The notes: generated from the letters alone by a model not told the origin. DNA of 64,000 bases from Chryseobacterium sp. GVT01B (GCF_019970045.1 NZ_JAHXYI010000006.1:62001-126000), one strand, 5' to 3'. Counted from the stretch's first letter, positions 1 to 9,092 are shown. Translations and numbers: made by a program.

Positions 1-1
1 T

Positions 2-139
2 GTTCAGGATGCCCTTGAAAAGTACCGTCAGCTGCTGAGTGAAAATCCTGTTGTGGTAAGACGGCTTTCTAACAAAATGGTAGCCTCCTATCTAAATATT
101 TCTCAGGAAACCCTAAGCAGATTGAAATCAAAACTATGA
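2..139 (+). CDS. Crp/Fnr-family transcriptional regulator, C-terminal fragment
   Basis: The window opens inside this gene; about 45 C-terminal residues are visible. They contain a helix-turn-helix recognition segment (NKMVASYLNISQETLSRLK) that is typical of the DNA-binding end of Crp/Fnr-like regulators of Bacteroidota, followed by the stop codon. The cyclic-nucleotide-binding-like N-terminal domain lies upstream of the window, so the ligand and targets cannot be judged. Family assignment rests only on this tail. Confidence 0.6.
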   Translation, partial: VQDALEKYRQLLSENPVVVRRLSNKMVASYLNISQETLSRLKSKL

Positions 140-259
140 TTTTTTGTTTGATAAATCTAACATTATTAGTAATAGCTATTATTTATTTAAACCACTTTTA
201 AACTGGCTAAAATTATCAAAAAATTAATACCAGAGCCTGTTTAAGAAAAATTTAAGCCT

Positions 260-267
260 TATATTTG
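260..267 (+). promoter_or_regulatory. TAnnTTTG -7 box before the small exported protein gene
   Basis: TATATTTG matches the Bacteroidota -7 consensus and ends only five bases before the ATG at 273. If it is used, transcription would start at or next to the start codon, giving a leaderless mRNA. I see no convincing -33 TTTG at the usual distance. Confidence 0.4.
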
Positions 268-272
268 TACCC

Positions 273-635
273 ATGTTAAAATGGTTCTCCATATTATGCT
301 CGATGATGTATGTGCTGGCTACCACCAATGCGGGGGAAGTACTGAAGGTACCTATGTTTGTGGAACATTATATGGAATACCACGGAAGCTTATCAGAATT
401 TGTGATGGAGCATTATGATAACCACAAACAGGATTCTGACTGGGATACCGATCAGAAACTGCCATTTATCAATCCACCCATTGTACTGACTGTACATGCT
501 CAGCTTCCGGAACTTACATTCGAAATAAAAAAACCTAAAGAAATTACTGTTTCCAGGAAAAACAGTATTTATAAGGAAAAAGATTTCTCTAATTATTACC
601 TTTCTCAGATTTTCCAGCCTCCGCGACTTTCTTAA
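273..635 (+). CDS. small exported protein linked to heavy-metal RND pump
   Basis: This 120-residue protein has a hydrophobic N-terminus (about residues 3-20) that looks like a signal peptide, so it probably acts in the periplasm. The mature part begins with a His- and acid-rich stretch (VEHYMEYHGSLSEF, then MEHYDNH and DSDWDTDQKLPF). From memory, short proteins with this H-x-x-E-H ... D-x-D ... KLPF layout occur before CzcA/CusA-type pump genes in many Bacteroidota; I know no characterised member. It precedes the pump gene on the same strand. A metal-binding or pump-accessory role is inference from the histidines and the context. An alternative start is the Met-Met pair at residues 11-12. Confidence 0.6.
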   Translation: MLKWFSILCSMMYVLATTNAGEVLKVPMFVEHYMEYHGSLSEFVMEHYDNHKQDSDWDTDQKLPFINPPIVLTVHAQLPELTFEIKKPKEITVSRKNSIYKEKDFSNYYLSQIFQPPRLS

Positions 636-653
636 CAGATTTTATACTGACAT

Positions 654-676
654 TGCTTTAGCCTTAAAGCAGTTTA
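654..676 (+). terminator. possible hairpin terminator or attenuator
   Basis: TGCTTTA (654-660) and TAAAGCA (665-671) form a seven-base-pair stem with a four-base loop, followed by a short T-rich stretch. It lies between the small exported protein gene and the pump gene, so it could end or reduce read-through. It is AT-rich and the T run is weak. Confidence 0.35.
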
Positions 677-896
677 TTTATTATTACATCAATTTAACCT
701 GTTGTGCATTATAACACTGTTTATGATGTCTTTACTAAATTTTGTTTAAATTTTTCATCATGATAAGTTTACAACAAAGCACATGAGCATCAGGCAGATA
801 TTCTTACTTACGGGTATGATATCTTCTGCTATTTTACAAATAAAGACTTCAGCAACTTTAATAAGACACTTCGGGTTATCAATTAATAGTTTTTCC

Positions 897-3800
897 ATGT
901 TAAATAAAATTATTGAGTTTTCTGTAAAGAATAAACTCATCATTGCTCTGTTTACAGTGGGGCTTGTTCTTTTTGGGGTATATGAAACAACCAAATTACC
1001 CATCGATGCTCAGCCGGACATCACGAATAATCAGGTCCAGATCATTACCACAGCGCCTTCATATGGTGCGGCAGATATAGAACGTCTCGTTACATTTCCT
1101 ATTGAACAGGCAACCAGCAACATCAGCGGAATTACCGAACTTAGAAGTTTTTCACGTTTTGGGCTTTCATTAGTAACGGTAGTTTTTGATGATAAGACTG
1201 ATGTCTATTGGGCACGGCAACAGGTTCAGGAACGTTTACAGCTTGTTCAGGACAACATTCCTGCTGGAATCGGTAAACCGGAATTAGGTCCTATTTCCAC
1301 AGGATTGGGGGAAATTTTCCAATATGTTGTAAGGGCCAAAAAAGGATATGAAAATGTCTATGATGAAACTGAACTCAGAACCATTCAGGACTGGGTGGTC
1401 AGAAGACAGCTTCTGGGAACTAAAGGAGTGGCAGATGTCAGCAGCTTCGGAGGAAAACTGAAGCAATATGAAATCGCCATTAATCCAAACAAACTTCAGG
1501 CATTCAATATCAATATCAACGATGTTTTTGGGGCATTGGAGAAGAATAACCAAAATACAGGAGGTGCTTATATTGAAAAGAAAGAAACCGTTCTGTTTAT
1601 CCGAAGTGAAGGGCTTCTGGGAAGTACGGAAGATATCGGAAATATTCAGGTGGCAGAAACCAAAGAAGGTATTCCGGTACACATTAAAGATGTTGCTTCT
1701 GTGAAGATAGGTTACGCGACAAGATATGGTGCCATGACCTATAATGATACCGGAGAAGTATCCGGAGCTATTGTACTGATGCTGAAAGGGGAGAATGCCA
1801 ACGTAGTGATTGGAAATATTAAAGAAAGACTGGAAAAAATACAGCAATCATTGCCTGAAGGCGTTGTCATTGAACCTTTCCTTGACCGTGCAAAAATGGT
1901 AAACAACACCATCAGTACAGTAAAAACAAACCTGATGGAAGGAGCTTTGATTGTTGTTTTCATTCTGGTTTTATTCTTAGGAAACTTCAGAGCGGGATTA
2001 CTGGTAGCCTCTGTGATTCCTTTAGCCATGCTTTTCGCGATCATCATAATGAATATTTTTGGCGTAGGAGGAAATCTGATGAGTCTTGGAGCACTTGATT
2101 TCGGACTTATCGTAGATGGTGCCGTCATCATCGTAGAAGCTGTGCTGCATCAGCTGGCCCATAAAAAGCATTTCGGAAAAGACAATATGCTCAGCAAAAA
2201 AGAAATGGATGACCAGGTTTCCGGTTCTGCTACCAAAATGGTGAACAGTGCGGTTTTCGGGCAGATCATTATCTTAATTGTATATCTCCCGATTTTTACA
2301 CTTCAGGGAATTGAAGGGAAAATGTTTAAACCAATGGCTCAGACCGTTGCATTTGCCCTGATTGGTGCATTTATTCTTTCCCTTACTTATATTCCTATGA
2401 TGAGTTCTCTGGTACTGAGCAGAAAGAAGAAGGAAAAAGAAAATATTTCAGACCGCGTAATGGGCAAAGTGGAAACAGGCCACCAGAAATTCCTGATAAA
2501 AGCCCTTAAATATAGAAAAACCATTATTCTGGGAGTATTAGCCCTGTTTGTTGGTGCTGTTTTTACCCTTTCGAGAATGGGTGGAGAATTCATTCCATCT
2601 TTGGAAGAAGGTGATTTTGCAGTTGAAATGAGAATCCTTCAGGGAAGCAATATTAACGAAACCAAAAAAGCAACCACTCAGGCCGCCAATATCCTTTTAA
2701 CCCAGTTTCCAGAAGTAGAAAAGGTGGTCATGAAAATTGGTAGTGCAGAAATTCCCACAGAACCGATGCCTATGGATTCCGGAGATATGATCATTGTTTT
2801 AAAACCTAAAAAGGAATGGACTTCTGCCAAAACATTTCCCGAACTTTCTGATAAAATGAGTAAAGCTCTGAACGTTATTCCTGGATTGACTACCAGCTTC
2901 CAGTTTCCTGTACAAATGCGTTTCAATGAATTAATGACCGGAGCGAGACAGGATGTGGTATGCAAAATCTATGGGGAAGATCTCGACAGCCTTGCTGCTT
3001 ATGCAAAAAAGATGGGAAGTATCATCAATAAAGTAAAAGGAGCTCAGGATCTTTACATTGAGCCCGTTGTAGGTGCTCCACAGGTTGTTATTGATTACAA
3101 CCGTTCTGAACTGTCCCGCTATAATATTTCTGTAGCTGATATCAACAGGGCAGTCAATATGGCTTTTGCAGGGCAAACGGCAGGCGCTTTATATGAAGGT
3201 GAGAAAAAGTTTGACATCGTTGTCCGAATGGATAATGAACATAAAAAAGATATTACCAGCATTCAGAATCTTTTGGTTCCTACTTCTTCGGGAGAACAGA
3301 TTCCATTGTCACAATTGGCAAAAGTTGAGCTTAAAAACAGCCCGAACCAGATCCAGAGAGAAGATACCAAAAGAAGAATTATCGTAGGATTTAATGTAAG
3401 AGCAAGAGATGTTCAGAGTATCGTGGAAGAGCTTCAGCAAAAAGCAGGTAAAAGCCTGAAGTTATCACCTGGCTATACTGTTTCTTATGGAGGAGCCTTT
3501 GAAAATTTAAATGAAGCCAAAGCCAGACTCGGAGTTGCCGTTCCGATTTCATTAGTGATGATCTTCCTGCTGCTGTTCTTCGCCTTTGGTTCTGTAAAAC
3601 ACAGCTTACTTATCTATACTGCCATTCCATTATCAGCCATAGGAGGTGTTTATTTTCTGGCGTTGAGAGGAATGCCTTTCAGCATCAGTGCGGGGGTAGG
3701 ATTCATCGCTTTATTCGGAGTTGCTGTACTTAATGGAATAGTTTTGATATCAGAGTTTAACCGATTGAAAAAGAACGGAATAACCAACACCAACAGAATT

Positions 3801-5234
3801 GTACTGATAGGCACAAAAATCAGGCTTCGTCCGGTTTTAATGACTGCTTTTGTTGCTTCATTAGGATTCCTTCCCATGGCGATCAGTAACGGCGCCGGAG
3901 CAGAAGTACAGCGACCTTTGGCAACTGTGGTTATTGGAGGTTTGATGCTCGCTACACTTTTAACCCTTTTTGTACTTCCTATTCTCTATGTTTTGTTTGA
4001 AAATATTAATAAAGATAAAATGAAATTCTCTAAAAAAACCAATTATAAAAAACTGTCAGTTTTCTTATTGCTTATCTCTTTCGGAAGTTTTCAGGCTCAG
4101 GAAAACATTACTTATGACCAGGCCTTGGAAAAGGCTTATCAGCAAAACGGAACCCTTAAAAACTCAAAATTAGTATCAGATTATCAGGAAAAACTCAAAG
4201 CGAGCTATCTGGATATTCCGCAGCTGGAAGTTACAGGAGGATTTGGGCAGATTCAGGGAGAGGAAACCGATAATTCATTCGGAATCTCTCAAAGATTCAA
4301 CTTTCCTACCGTATATTCAAAAAGAAAACAGATGCTGGATGCGGAATGGTCTGCCAGTATCATCAATCAGAATCTGACCAAAACGCAGCTTAGTAAAGAA
4401 GTTACAGACGTTTTCTACAGAATATTGGTACTTCAGGAGAAGAAAAAAGTATTGGAATATATCAGCCAGATGTACAATAATTTTGCTGACAAGGCCGGGC
4501 TAAGATTAAAAAAAGGAGAAGCCAACATTCTGGAAGAATCAACCGCTGAAATCCAGAAAGAACAGGTGAAAGTACAGCTAAACAGTCTTGAAAATGACCT
4601 GAATATGGCAAAACTTCAGCTTCAGTTATTACTTCAGTCCGAAACTTCTTATCAGCCTGTTGCGGATAAACCAACGATGAATATTGGCCTTCAGATTTCC
4701 GAGGAAATGGTAAAACAACATCCTGAACTTCAGTATCTGCAGCAACAGATCAAAGTAGGAGAGGCCGAAGTACAGCTGGAGAAAAGCAGACTTCTTCCCG
4801 ACCTTCTTGTTGGGTACACCAATCAAAGTATGAAAAACATCAACAATAACCGTTTCAATTCAGTTCAGGTAGGTGTAGGAATTCCATTGTTTACAAAGGG
4901 ACAAAGAGCTATGGCAAAGGCGGCGCAGGCTAAAATTGCAATCTCTGAAAATCAATACCAAAGAAAAGAAATTGAACTTAAAAACAGATTGAAACAGCAG
5001 CTGAATAATTATATAAACCAACAGAGAATCATTGAAAATTATGAGCAGAAACAACTTCCAAAATCTGAAACTATTTTAAAAACAGCCCAGAAACAGATGG
5101 AAGTGGGAGAAATTGATTATCTGGATTGGGTAATATTGGTGAACCAGGCCGTAAAAACCAAAGCAGACTATATTGATCAACTGGAAAAACTGAATCAGAT
5201 CAGTGCCGAACTTAATTTCTTAATTTCAAAATAA
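897..5234 (+). CDS. czcA: CzcA-type heavy-metal RND pump fused to a TolC-like outer-membrane channel
   Basis: Inner-membrane proton/metal antiporter for divalent cations, joined to its outer-membrane partner in one 1,445-residue chain. Residues 1-1041 are a complete HME-RND transporter. The motif DFGLIVDGAVIIVE (from residue 401) carries the D-D-E acidic residues of the CzcA (Zn/Co/Cd) class, not the copper class. Around residue 1042 a Lys-rich segment and a hydrophobic stretch ending SFGSFQAQ look like a signal peptide or thirteenth membrane helix. A roughly 380-residue outer-membrane-factor domain with long coiled coils follows. I chose the ATG at 897 because the protein there starts MLNKIIEFSVKN as in the family; the in-frame ATG at 783 would add 38 atypical residues. 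The adaptor gene follows 7 bases downstream. Such fusions are known in Bacteroidota. Confidence 0.92.
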   Translation: MLNKIIEFSVKNKLIIALFTVGLVLFGVYETTKLPIDAQPDITNNQVQIITTAPSYGAADIERLVTFPIEQATSNISGITELRSFSRFGLSLVTVVFDDKTDVYWARQQVQERLQLVQDNIPAGIGKPELGPISTGLGEIFQYVVRAKKGYENVYDETELRTIQDWVVRRQLLGTKGVADVSSFGGKLKQYEIAINPNKLQAFNININDVFGALEKNNQNTGGAYIEKKETVLFIRSEGLLGSTEDIGNIQVAETKEGIPVHIKDVASVKIGYATRYGAMTYNDTGEVSGAIVLMLKGENANVVIGNIKERLEKIQQSLPEGVVIEPFLDRAKMVNNTISTVKTNLMEGALIVVFILVLFLGNFRAGLLVASVIPLAMLFAIIIMNIFGVGGNLMSLGALDFGLIVDGAVIIVEAVLHQLAHKKHFGKDNMLSKKEMDDQVSGSATKMVNSAVFGQIIILIVYLPIFTLQGIEGKMFKPMAQTVAFALIGAFILSLTYIPMMSSLVLSRKKKEKENISDRVMGKVETGHQKFLIKALKYRKTIILGVLALFVGAVFTLSRMGGEFIPSLEEGDFAVEMRILQGSNINETKKATTQAANILLTQFPEVEKVVMKIGSAEIPTEPMPMDSGDMIIVLKPKKEWTSAKTFPELSDKMSKALNVIPGLTTSFQFPVQMRFNELMTGARQDVVCKIYGEDLDSLAAYAKKMGSIINKVKGAQDLYIEPVVGAPQVVIDYNRSELSRYNISVADINRAVNMAFAGQTAGALYEGEKKFDIVVRMDNEHKKDITSIQNLLVPTSSGEQIPLSQLAKVELKNSPNQIQREDTKRRIIVGFNVRARDVQSIVEELQQKAGKSLKLSPGYTVSYGGAFENLNEAKARLGVAVPISLVMIFLLLFFAFGSVKHSLLIYTAIPLSAIGGVYFLALRGMPFSISAGVGFIALFGVAVLNGIVLISEFNRLKKNGITNTNRIVLIGTKIRLRPVLMTAFVASLGFLPMAISNGAGAEVQRPLATVVIGGLMLATLLTLFVLPILYVLFENINKDKMKFSKKTNYKKLSVFLLLISFGSFQAQENITYDQALEKAYQQNGTLKNSKLVSDYQEKLKASYLDIPQLEVTGGFGQIQGEETDNSFGISQRFNFPTVYSKRKQMLDAEWSASIINQNLTKTQLSKEVTDVFYRILVLQEKKKVLEYISQMYNNFADKAGLRLKKGEANILEESTAEIQKEQVKVQLNSLENDLNMAKLQLQLLLQSETSYQPVADKPTMNIGLQISEEMVKQHPELQYLQQQIKVGEAEVQLEKSRLLPDLLVGYTNQSMKNINNNRFNSVQVGVGIPLFTKGQRAMAKAAQAKIAISENQYQRKEIELKNRLKQQLNNYINQQRIIENYEQKQLPKSETILKTAQKQMEVGEIDYLDWVILVNQAVKTKADYIDQLEKLNQISAELNFLISK

Positions 5235-5241
5235 CAACGTC

Positions 5242-6393
5242 ATGCATTTCAAGAATATATCAATATACAGCCTTGCTTTACTCCTTACTTTATCTTCATG
5301 TTCAGGAAAAAAAGAGGAAGAAAAAACGGTTTACGAAAACACAAAATTTACCAAAAACAATGAAAATTCAGTTCATCTTACAGAAAAACAGATTCAGTCT
5401 GTAGGAATTACCACCACATCCATTCAGAACAGGAATATGGAAAAGCTGGTAAGACTGAATGGAAAAGCAGAAATTGCACCATCCCATATCAGTTCGGTTT
5501 CCAGTATTATGGGCGGACATATTAAATCTATCAACGTAATTAATGGAAGTCATTTCAACAAAGGCCAGGTTCTCGCCGTTGTAGAAGATCCACAGTTTAT
5601 ACAGCTTCAGCAGGATTATCTGGTGACAAAAGCACAGCTTGAAGCGGCAAGATTGAACTTTAACCGCCAGAAAGACCTTAATACGAGTAAAGCAAGCAGT
5701 GATAAGACTATGCAGACCGCTCAGGCAGATTATTCTACACTGAATGCTACTTTAAGAGGGCTCGAAGAAAAACTCAGAATCATCGGAATCAATGCCAAAG
5801 GTTTGAGTACCGGAAATATCCGAAGTAAAATCAATATTTATGCTCCGTTTACCGGTTTTGTAAGCAAGATTCTTGTGAACAATGGACAATACATCAATCC
5901 GGCAGATACATTATTTGAGCTGATCAATCCGACAGGATTACTTTTGGAGTTAAAAGTATTTGAAAATGATGTGAATGATGTGAAAGTGGGCCAGGAAATT
6001 TTAGTGTACAACAATCAGAATCCGGATGTAAAATCCAACGCCAGAATCGTCAGTGTAGTTCCAAGTATTGAAAATGGGGGATCTGCAACGGCAATTGCTA
6101 AATTGTCTTCGGTAAATTCTGAATTTGTAAAGGGAATGTACATCAATGCTGAAGTAAATATCAGCAGCCGTTACACACAAGGGCTCCCCAACGAAGCGAT
6201 AGTATCTTTTGAAAACAAAAATTATGTTTTTGAAGATCTAGGAAAATCCAATTACAAAATGATTCCGGTAGTAACGGGAATTTCTGATGATCGGTTTACA
6301 GAGATATTAAAAGCCGATGTTTTAAAGGATAAGAAAATCGTGCAGAAAGGAGCTTACAGCCTTCTGATGATGCTTAAAAACAAAGCAGAATAA
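5242..6393 (+). CDS. czcB: RND efflux periplasmic adaptor lipoprotein (CzcB-like)
   Basis: Membrane-fusion protein of 383 residues that would bridge the pump and channel encoded just upstream. The N-terminus (SLALLLTLSSCSGKK) has a lipobox with Cys at about residue 20, so it is a lipoprotein. Next come a biotinyl-lipoyl-like half (GGHIKSINVINGSHFNKGQVLAVVEDP), a helical hairpin (about 120-180), the second lipoyl half (IYAPFTGFVSKILVNNGQYI), then beta-barrel and membrane-proximal domains. No C-terminal CzcB extension is seen. It ends the efflux operon; a strong terminator follows about 200 bases downstream. Confidence 0.9.
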   Translation: MHFKNISIYSLALLLTLSSCSGKKEEEKTVYENTKFTKNNENSVHLTEKQIQSVGITTTSIQNRNMEKLVRLNGKAEIAPSHISSVSSIMGGHIKSINVINGSHFNKGQVLAVVEDPQFIQLQQDYLVTKAQLEAARLNFNRQKDLNTSKASSDKTMQTAQADYSTLNATLRGLEEKLRIIGINAKGLSTGNIRSKINIYAPFTGFVSKILVNNGQYINPADTLFELINPTGLLLELKVFENDVNDVKVGQEILVYNNQNPDVKSNARIVSVVPSIENGGSATAIAKLSSVNSEFVKGMYINAEVNISSRYTQGLPNEAIVSFENKNYVFEDLGKSNYKMIPVVTGISDDRFTEILKADVLKDKKIVQKGAYSLLMMLKNKAE

Positions 6394-6402
6394 TTAAGTA
6401 AA

Positions 6403-6577
6403 GTCACAAAAGCTTTTACTTTGAAACATCTTAATTAGGCAAGCTAAAATGATGACGCAGAAAATTTCACATAAGCGAAAATCAAAGATTTTCAAAAACT
6501 TAGGTGTACTTATTATGTTTAAGCAAGGTTCTTATGAAAGACTTAAGTGTAAAAAACTTTTGTGACTTTTGCGGTTA
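6403..6577. repeat. intergenic repeat with inverted ends (MITE-like)
   Basis: The segment is bounded by AAAGTCACAAAAG (near 6400) and its inverse CTTTTGTGACTTT (near 6558). The middle contains GAAAATCAAAGATTTTC (6477-6493), a near-palindrome that also occurs at 8950-8966. A shorter relative lies at about 42860-42985, where a similar TAATCTTTTGTGACTTTTTTGG end is seen. No protein is encoded. It resembles a small non-autonomous repeat, but no transposase is nearby. Confidence 0.5.
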
Positions 6578-6592
6578 AAATAAACATACAAG

Positions 6593-6626
6593 AAAAAAAG
6601 ATCAGTTATCCGGCTGATCTTTTTTA
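6593..6626 (+). terminator. rho-independent terminator after the efflux operon
   Basis: GATCAG (6600-6605) pairs with CTGATC (6614-6619) around the loop TTATCCGG, and the flanking A run pairs with a T run. This is a clear intrinsic terminator. The A/T symmetry suggests it can work in both directions. Confidence 0.8.
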
Positions 6627-6781
6627 TTTCAAACAATTGAAAAAAAATGATATTTGACATGTTTTTCATTTTAAAAAATATTATTTAATGCATAATTCAT
6701 TTTAAAATAATACATTTAAGAAGTGAATAGTTTTTAAAGGATTTTTTAGATGAATAAGAAAAGAACTTTTATCGAAAATTT

Positions 6782-8587
6782 ATGACAAAAAAACCTTTGC
6801 ACAATTTCCATATTCCGGTAATGGGACTGGCTTACACCATAGACAGCCCGATCCGTGTTGCCCAATATGGAATTTCTTCTGTGATCTCCATCATTGATGA
6901 TGAAATTCTGGAAAAGATGAAAAACTTTTATAATAAAAAGTTTAATCTCGACTATTTTGGAATCTCAACAAAGACAGATGATTACAGGGCAAAAAGAATT
7001 ACTGCCTATCTGGATATGGTAGATGATATCGTGAATGAAAAATTTGAATCTTTCAAACAGGAAATCAGCAAAAATACTGAGGCATTAAAAGACTTTATGG
7101 CCATACTTCCGAATACTTCGGACCTTAAAAACGGACTTCAGAATCTTATCAATCAAAAAGATAACTGGAGCTCCAACATCAAGAACTTCATAGAATCTAA
7201 CCTAAAACCGGGAAGTATTGACGTCAATATCATGACGAAAGTGGATAAAGACAATTATCAGAACAACGAACAGCTTCCGGTAATGTATAATGACGCCCAT
7301 GCTTCACTGCGAGGATTTGCCAAAAGCAAACTGTCATCATCAATGGTTCTTTCTGCTGGAATGAATCCTCGCCTTTACAGCTATATGGAAGAGTTTGAAG
7401 ACTTTTATCCTGATGAAAACGGAAATATTAAAAAGAAGATCATCCTTAAAGTAAGCGACTTCCGTTCTGCAATGATCCAGGGAAATTTTCTGGCTAAAAA
7501 AGGATTGTGGGTCTCAGAATACAGAATAGAATCCGGATTGAATTGCGGAGGACATGCCTTTGCAACCGAAGGAATGCTTCTTGGTCCAATCATGGAAGAA
7601 TTTAAGCAGAAAAAAAATGAGCTTATACAGTCAGCATATGCCTTAATGACAGCTGCTTTGGAACAAAAAGGAAAATGTACTGTTTCCGAACCTCTGGAAA
7701 TGAAAATTACCGTTCAGGGCGGAGTAGGAACTTCCGAAGAACATGAGTTTTTGCTGTCTAATTATCATGTAGACAGTGTAGGATGGGGCTCACCATTTTT
7801 ACTGGTACCAGAAGCAACCTCTGTAGATACCGAAACCCGGAATCTGCTCGTAAAAGCAAAAGAACAGGATCTGTATCTGAGTAATATTTCGCCATTGGGA
7901 GTTCCTTTCAACACGGTAAAAGGTACCTCTAATGAAACATTGAAATATGAAAAAGAAGCCAAAGGTAAATATGGAAGTTCATGTCCCAAAAAGCTGTTGG
8001 CATTAAGCAAAGAATTCTCTCCGGAGGGAACCTGCACCGCTTCTAAAAAATATCAGGATATAAAACTGAAAGAACTGTATACTGACCGGGAAACCTTAAC
8101 AGAAAAGGAGTTCGATAGAAGAAAGTCTCAAATAACCGATAAAGCATGTTTGTGTGTAGGACTTGTGAATGCGGCATATATGGAGCAAAATCTTGAAATC
8201 AAAGGAGAAAAACAAGGTGTTGTGATATGTCCCGGACCCAATATCGCCTTTTTTGATAAAGAAGTTTCACTTTCGGAGATGATAAAACATATTTATGGAA
8301 AAACCAATATTCTTTCCCATACCCAACGCCCGAATATGTTCATCAATGAACTGAAAATGTATGTTGAGTATCTGAGAAAGGAAATCACATCATCAGTAGA
8401 GATTACTCATTCCCAAACAAAAAAATGGAATACTTTCAAGAAAAATATACTTGAAGGAATAGAATATTATCATGATCTTTTTAAAGGATCATCATTCTTC
8501 AGCAACGGATTATCAACCATCAACCTGCAATTACAGGAGTATAAACTTCAGCTTACTTCTATTGAGGTTCCACAGGTTGAAAAATAA
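6782..8587 (+). CDS. uncharacterised 601-residue protein, possibly FMN TIM-barrel with a cysteine cluster
   Basis: I do not recognise a characterised homologue. It has no signal peptide or membrane segment and is probably cytoplasmic. The start IPVMGLAYTIDSPIRVAQYG, the motif NCGGHAF (254-260) and VQGGVGTSEEHEFLL (from 311), followed by DSVGWGSPFLL, resemble the FMN- and phosphate-binding loops of nitronate-monooxygenase, FabK and PfaD-type flavin TIM barrels. A C-terminal part holds Cys401, Cys418, Cys456, Cys458 and Cys483, spaced so that an iron-sulfur cluster is conceivable. The gene stands alone between two repeat regions and has its own terminator. Flavoenzyme function is inference from motif resemblance only. 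Confidence 0.55.
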   Translation: MTKKPLHNFHIPVMGLAYTIDSPIRVAQYGISSVISIIDDEILEKMKNFYNKKFNLDYFGISTKTDDYRAKRITAYLDMVDDIVNEKFESFKQEISKNTEALKDFMAILPNTSDLKNGLQNLINQKDNWSSNIKNFIESNLKPGSIDVNIMTKVDKDNYQNNEQLPVMYNDAHASLRGFAKSKLSSSMVLSAGMNPRLYSYMEEFEDFYPDENGNIKKKIILKVSDFRSAMIQGNFLAKKGLWVSEYRIESGLNCGGHAFATEGMLLGPIMEEFKQKKNELIQSAYALMTAALEQKGKCTVSEPLEMKITVQGGVGTSEEHEFLLSNYHVDSVGWGSPFLLVPEATSVDTETRNLLVKAKEQDLYLSNISPLGVPFNTVKGTSNETLKYEKEAKGKYGSSCPKKLLALSKEFSPEGTCTASKKYQDIKLKELYTDRETLTEKEFDRRKSQITDKACLCVGLVNAAYMEQNLEIKGEKQGVVICPGPNIAFFDKEVSLSEMIKHIYGKTNILSHTQRPNMFINELKMYVEYLRKEITSSVEITHSQTKKWNTFKKNILEGIEYYHDLFKGSSFFSNGLSTINLQLQEYKLQLTSIEVPQVEK

Positions 8588-8612
8588 CCGTATTTTTTAA
8601 TTGATAGATAAT

Positions 8613-8650
8613 AAAAACAGCTTTCAACGCGGAGGCTGTTTTTGTTTTTT
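8613..8650 (+). terminator. rho-independent terminator
   Basis: AAAAACAGC (8613-8621) pairs with GCTGTTTTT (8635-8643), followed by a T-rich run. It lies just after the 601-residue protein gene. Confidence 0.65.
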
Positions 8651-8700
8651 TCTGTTTTGTTGAAGAATCGTACAGATGCTAGATTTATAATAGTATGCCT

Positions 8701-8855
8701 AATTTTAGGCGATAAAAAATCAAAATTTTCAATAAACGTGTGTCTAGTTTTACAGCATACAATTTTATCGGAGATAAATCCTTGCGCCTGATAAACGATG
8801 TTACAGATAAAAATTCTTTGCGTCTTTGCATTTATCCAACTTCTAATTATTTCAT
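8701..8855. repeat. 155-bp intergenic repeat, copy 1
   Basis: This stretch is nearly identical to 8936-9092. Both contain a hinge TTTTATCGGAGATAAA, the string CCTTGCGCCT, then ACGATGTTACAGATAAAAAT and TTCTTTGCGTCTTTGC. The gap between the copies holds the inverse string CGCAAAGACGCAAAG (8902-8916). Short reading frames inside are not credible genes. The 637-base space from 8588 to 9224 contains only the terminator and these repeats. Confidence 0.75.
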
Positions 8856-8935
8856 AAAATATGAAAACAAATTTTGCTTTTTCTAATAAATGTTGGAATA
8901 TCGCAAAGACGCAAAGGGTCTAATATTACTTTATA

Positions 8936-9092
8936 AATTTAAGGCGCTAGAAAATCAAAGATTTTCAGCAAGCGTGTGTCTAATTTTTACAGCATACAAT
9001 TTTATCGGAGATAAAATCCTTGCGCCTTATAAACGATGTTACAGATAAAAATTCTTTGCGTCTTTGCGTTTTCCTAACTTCTAATTATTTCA
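8936..9092. repeat. 155-bp intergenic repeat, copy 2
   Basis: Second copy in the same orientation as copy 1, with a few substitutions and one-base indels. It also carries GAAAATCAAAGATTTTC, which links it to the repeat at 6403-6577. A diverged third copy in inverse orientation lies at 57492-57566. Confidence 0.75.

Noticed and set aside
783..896. Upstream in-frame ATG extending the RND pump by 38 residues
   Set aside because: The extension has no family likeness, and the protein from 897 starts exactly as CzcA/CusA pumps do.
8701..9092. CRISPR-like array
   Set aside because: There are only two long repeats with an 80-base gap, no short regular repeat-spacer pattern and no cas genes.
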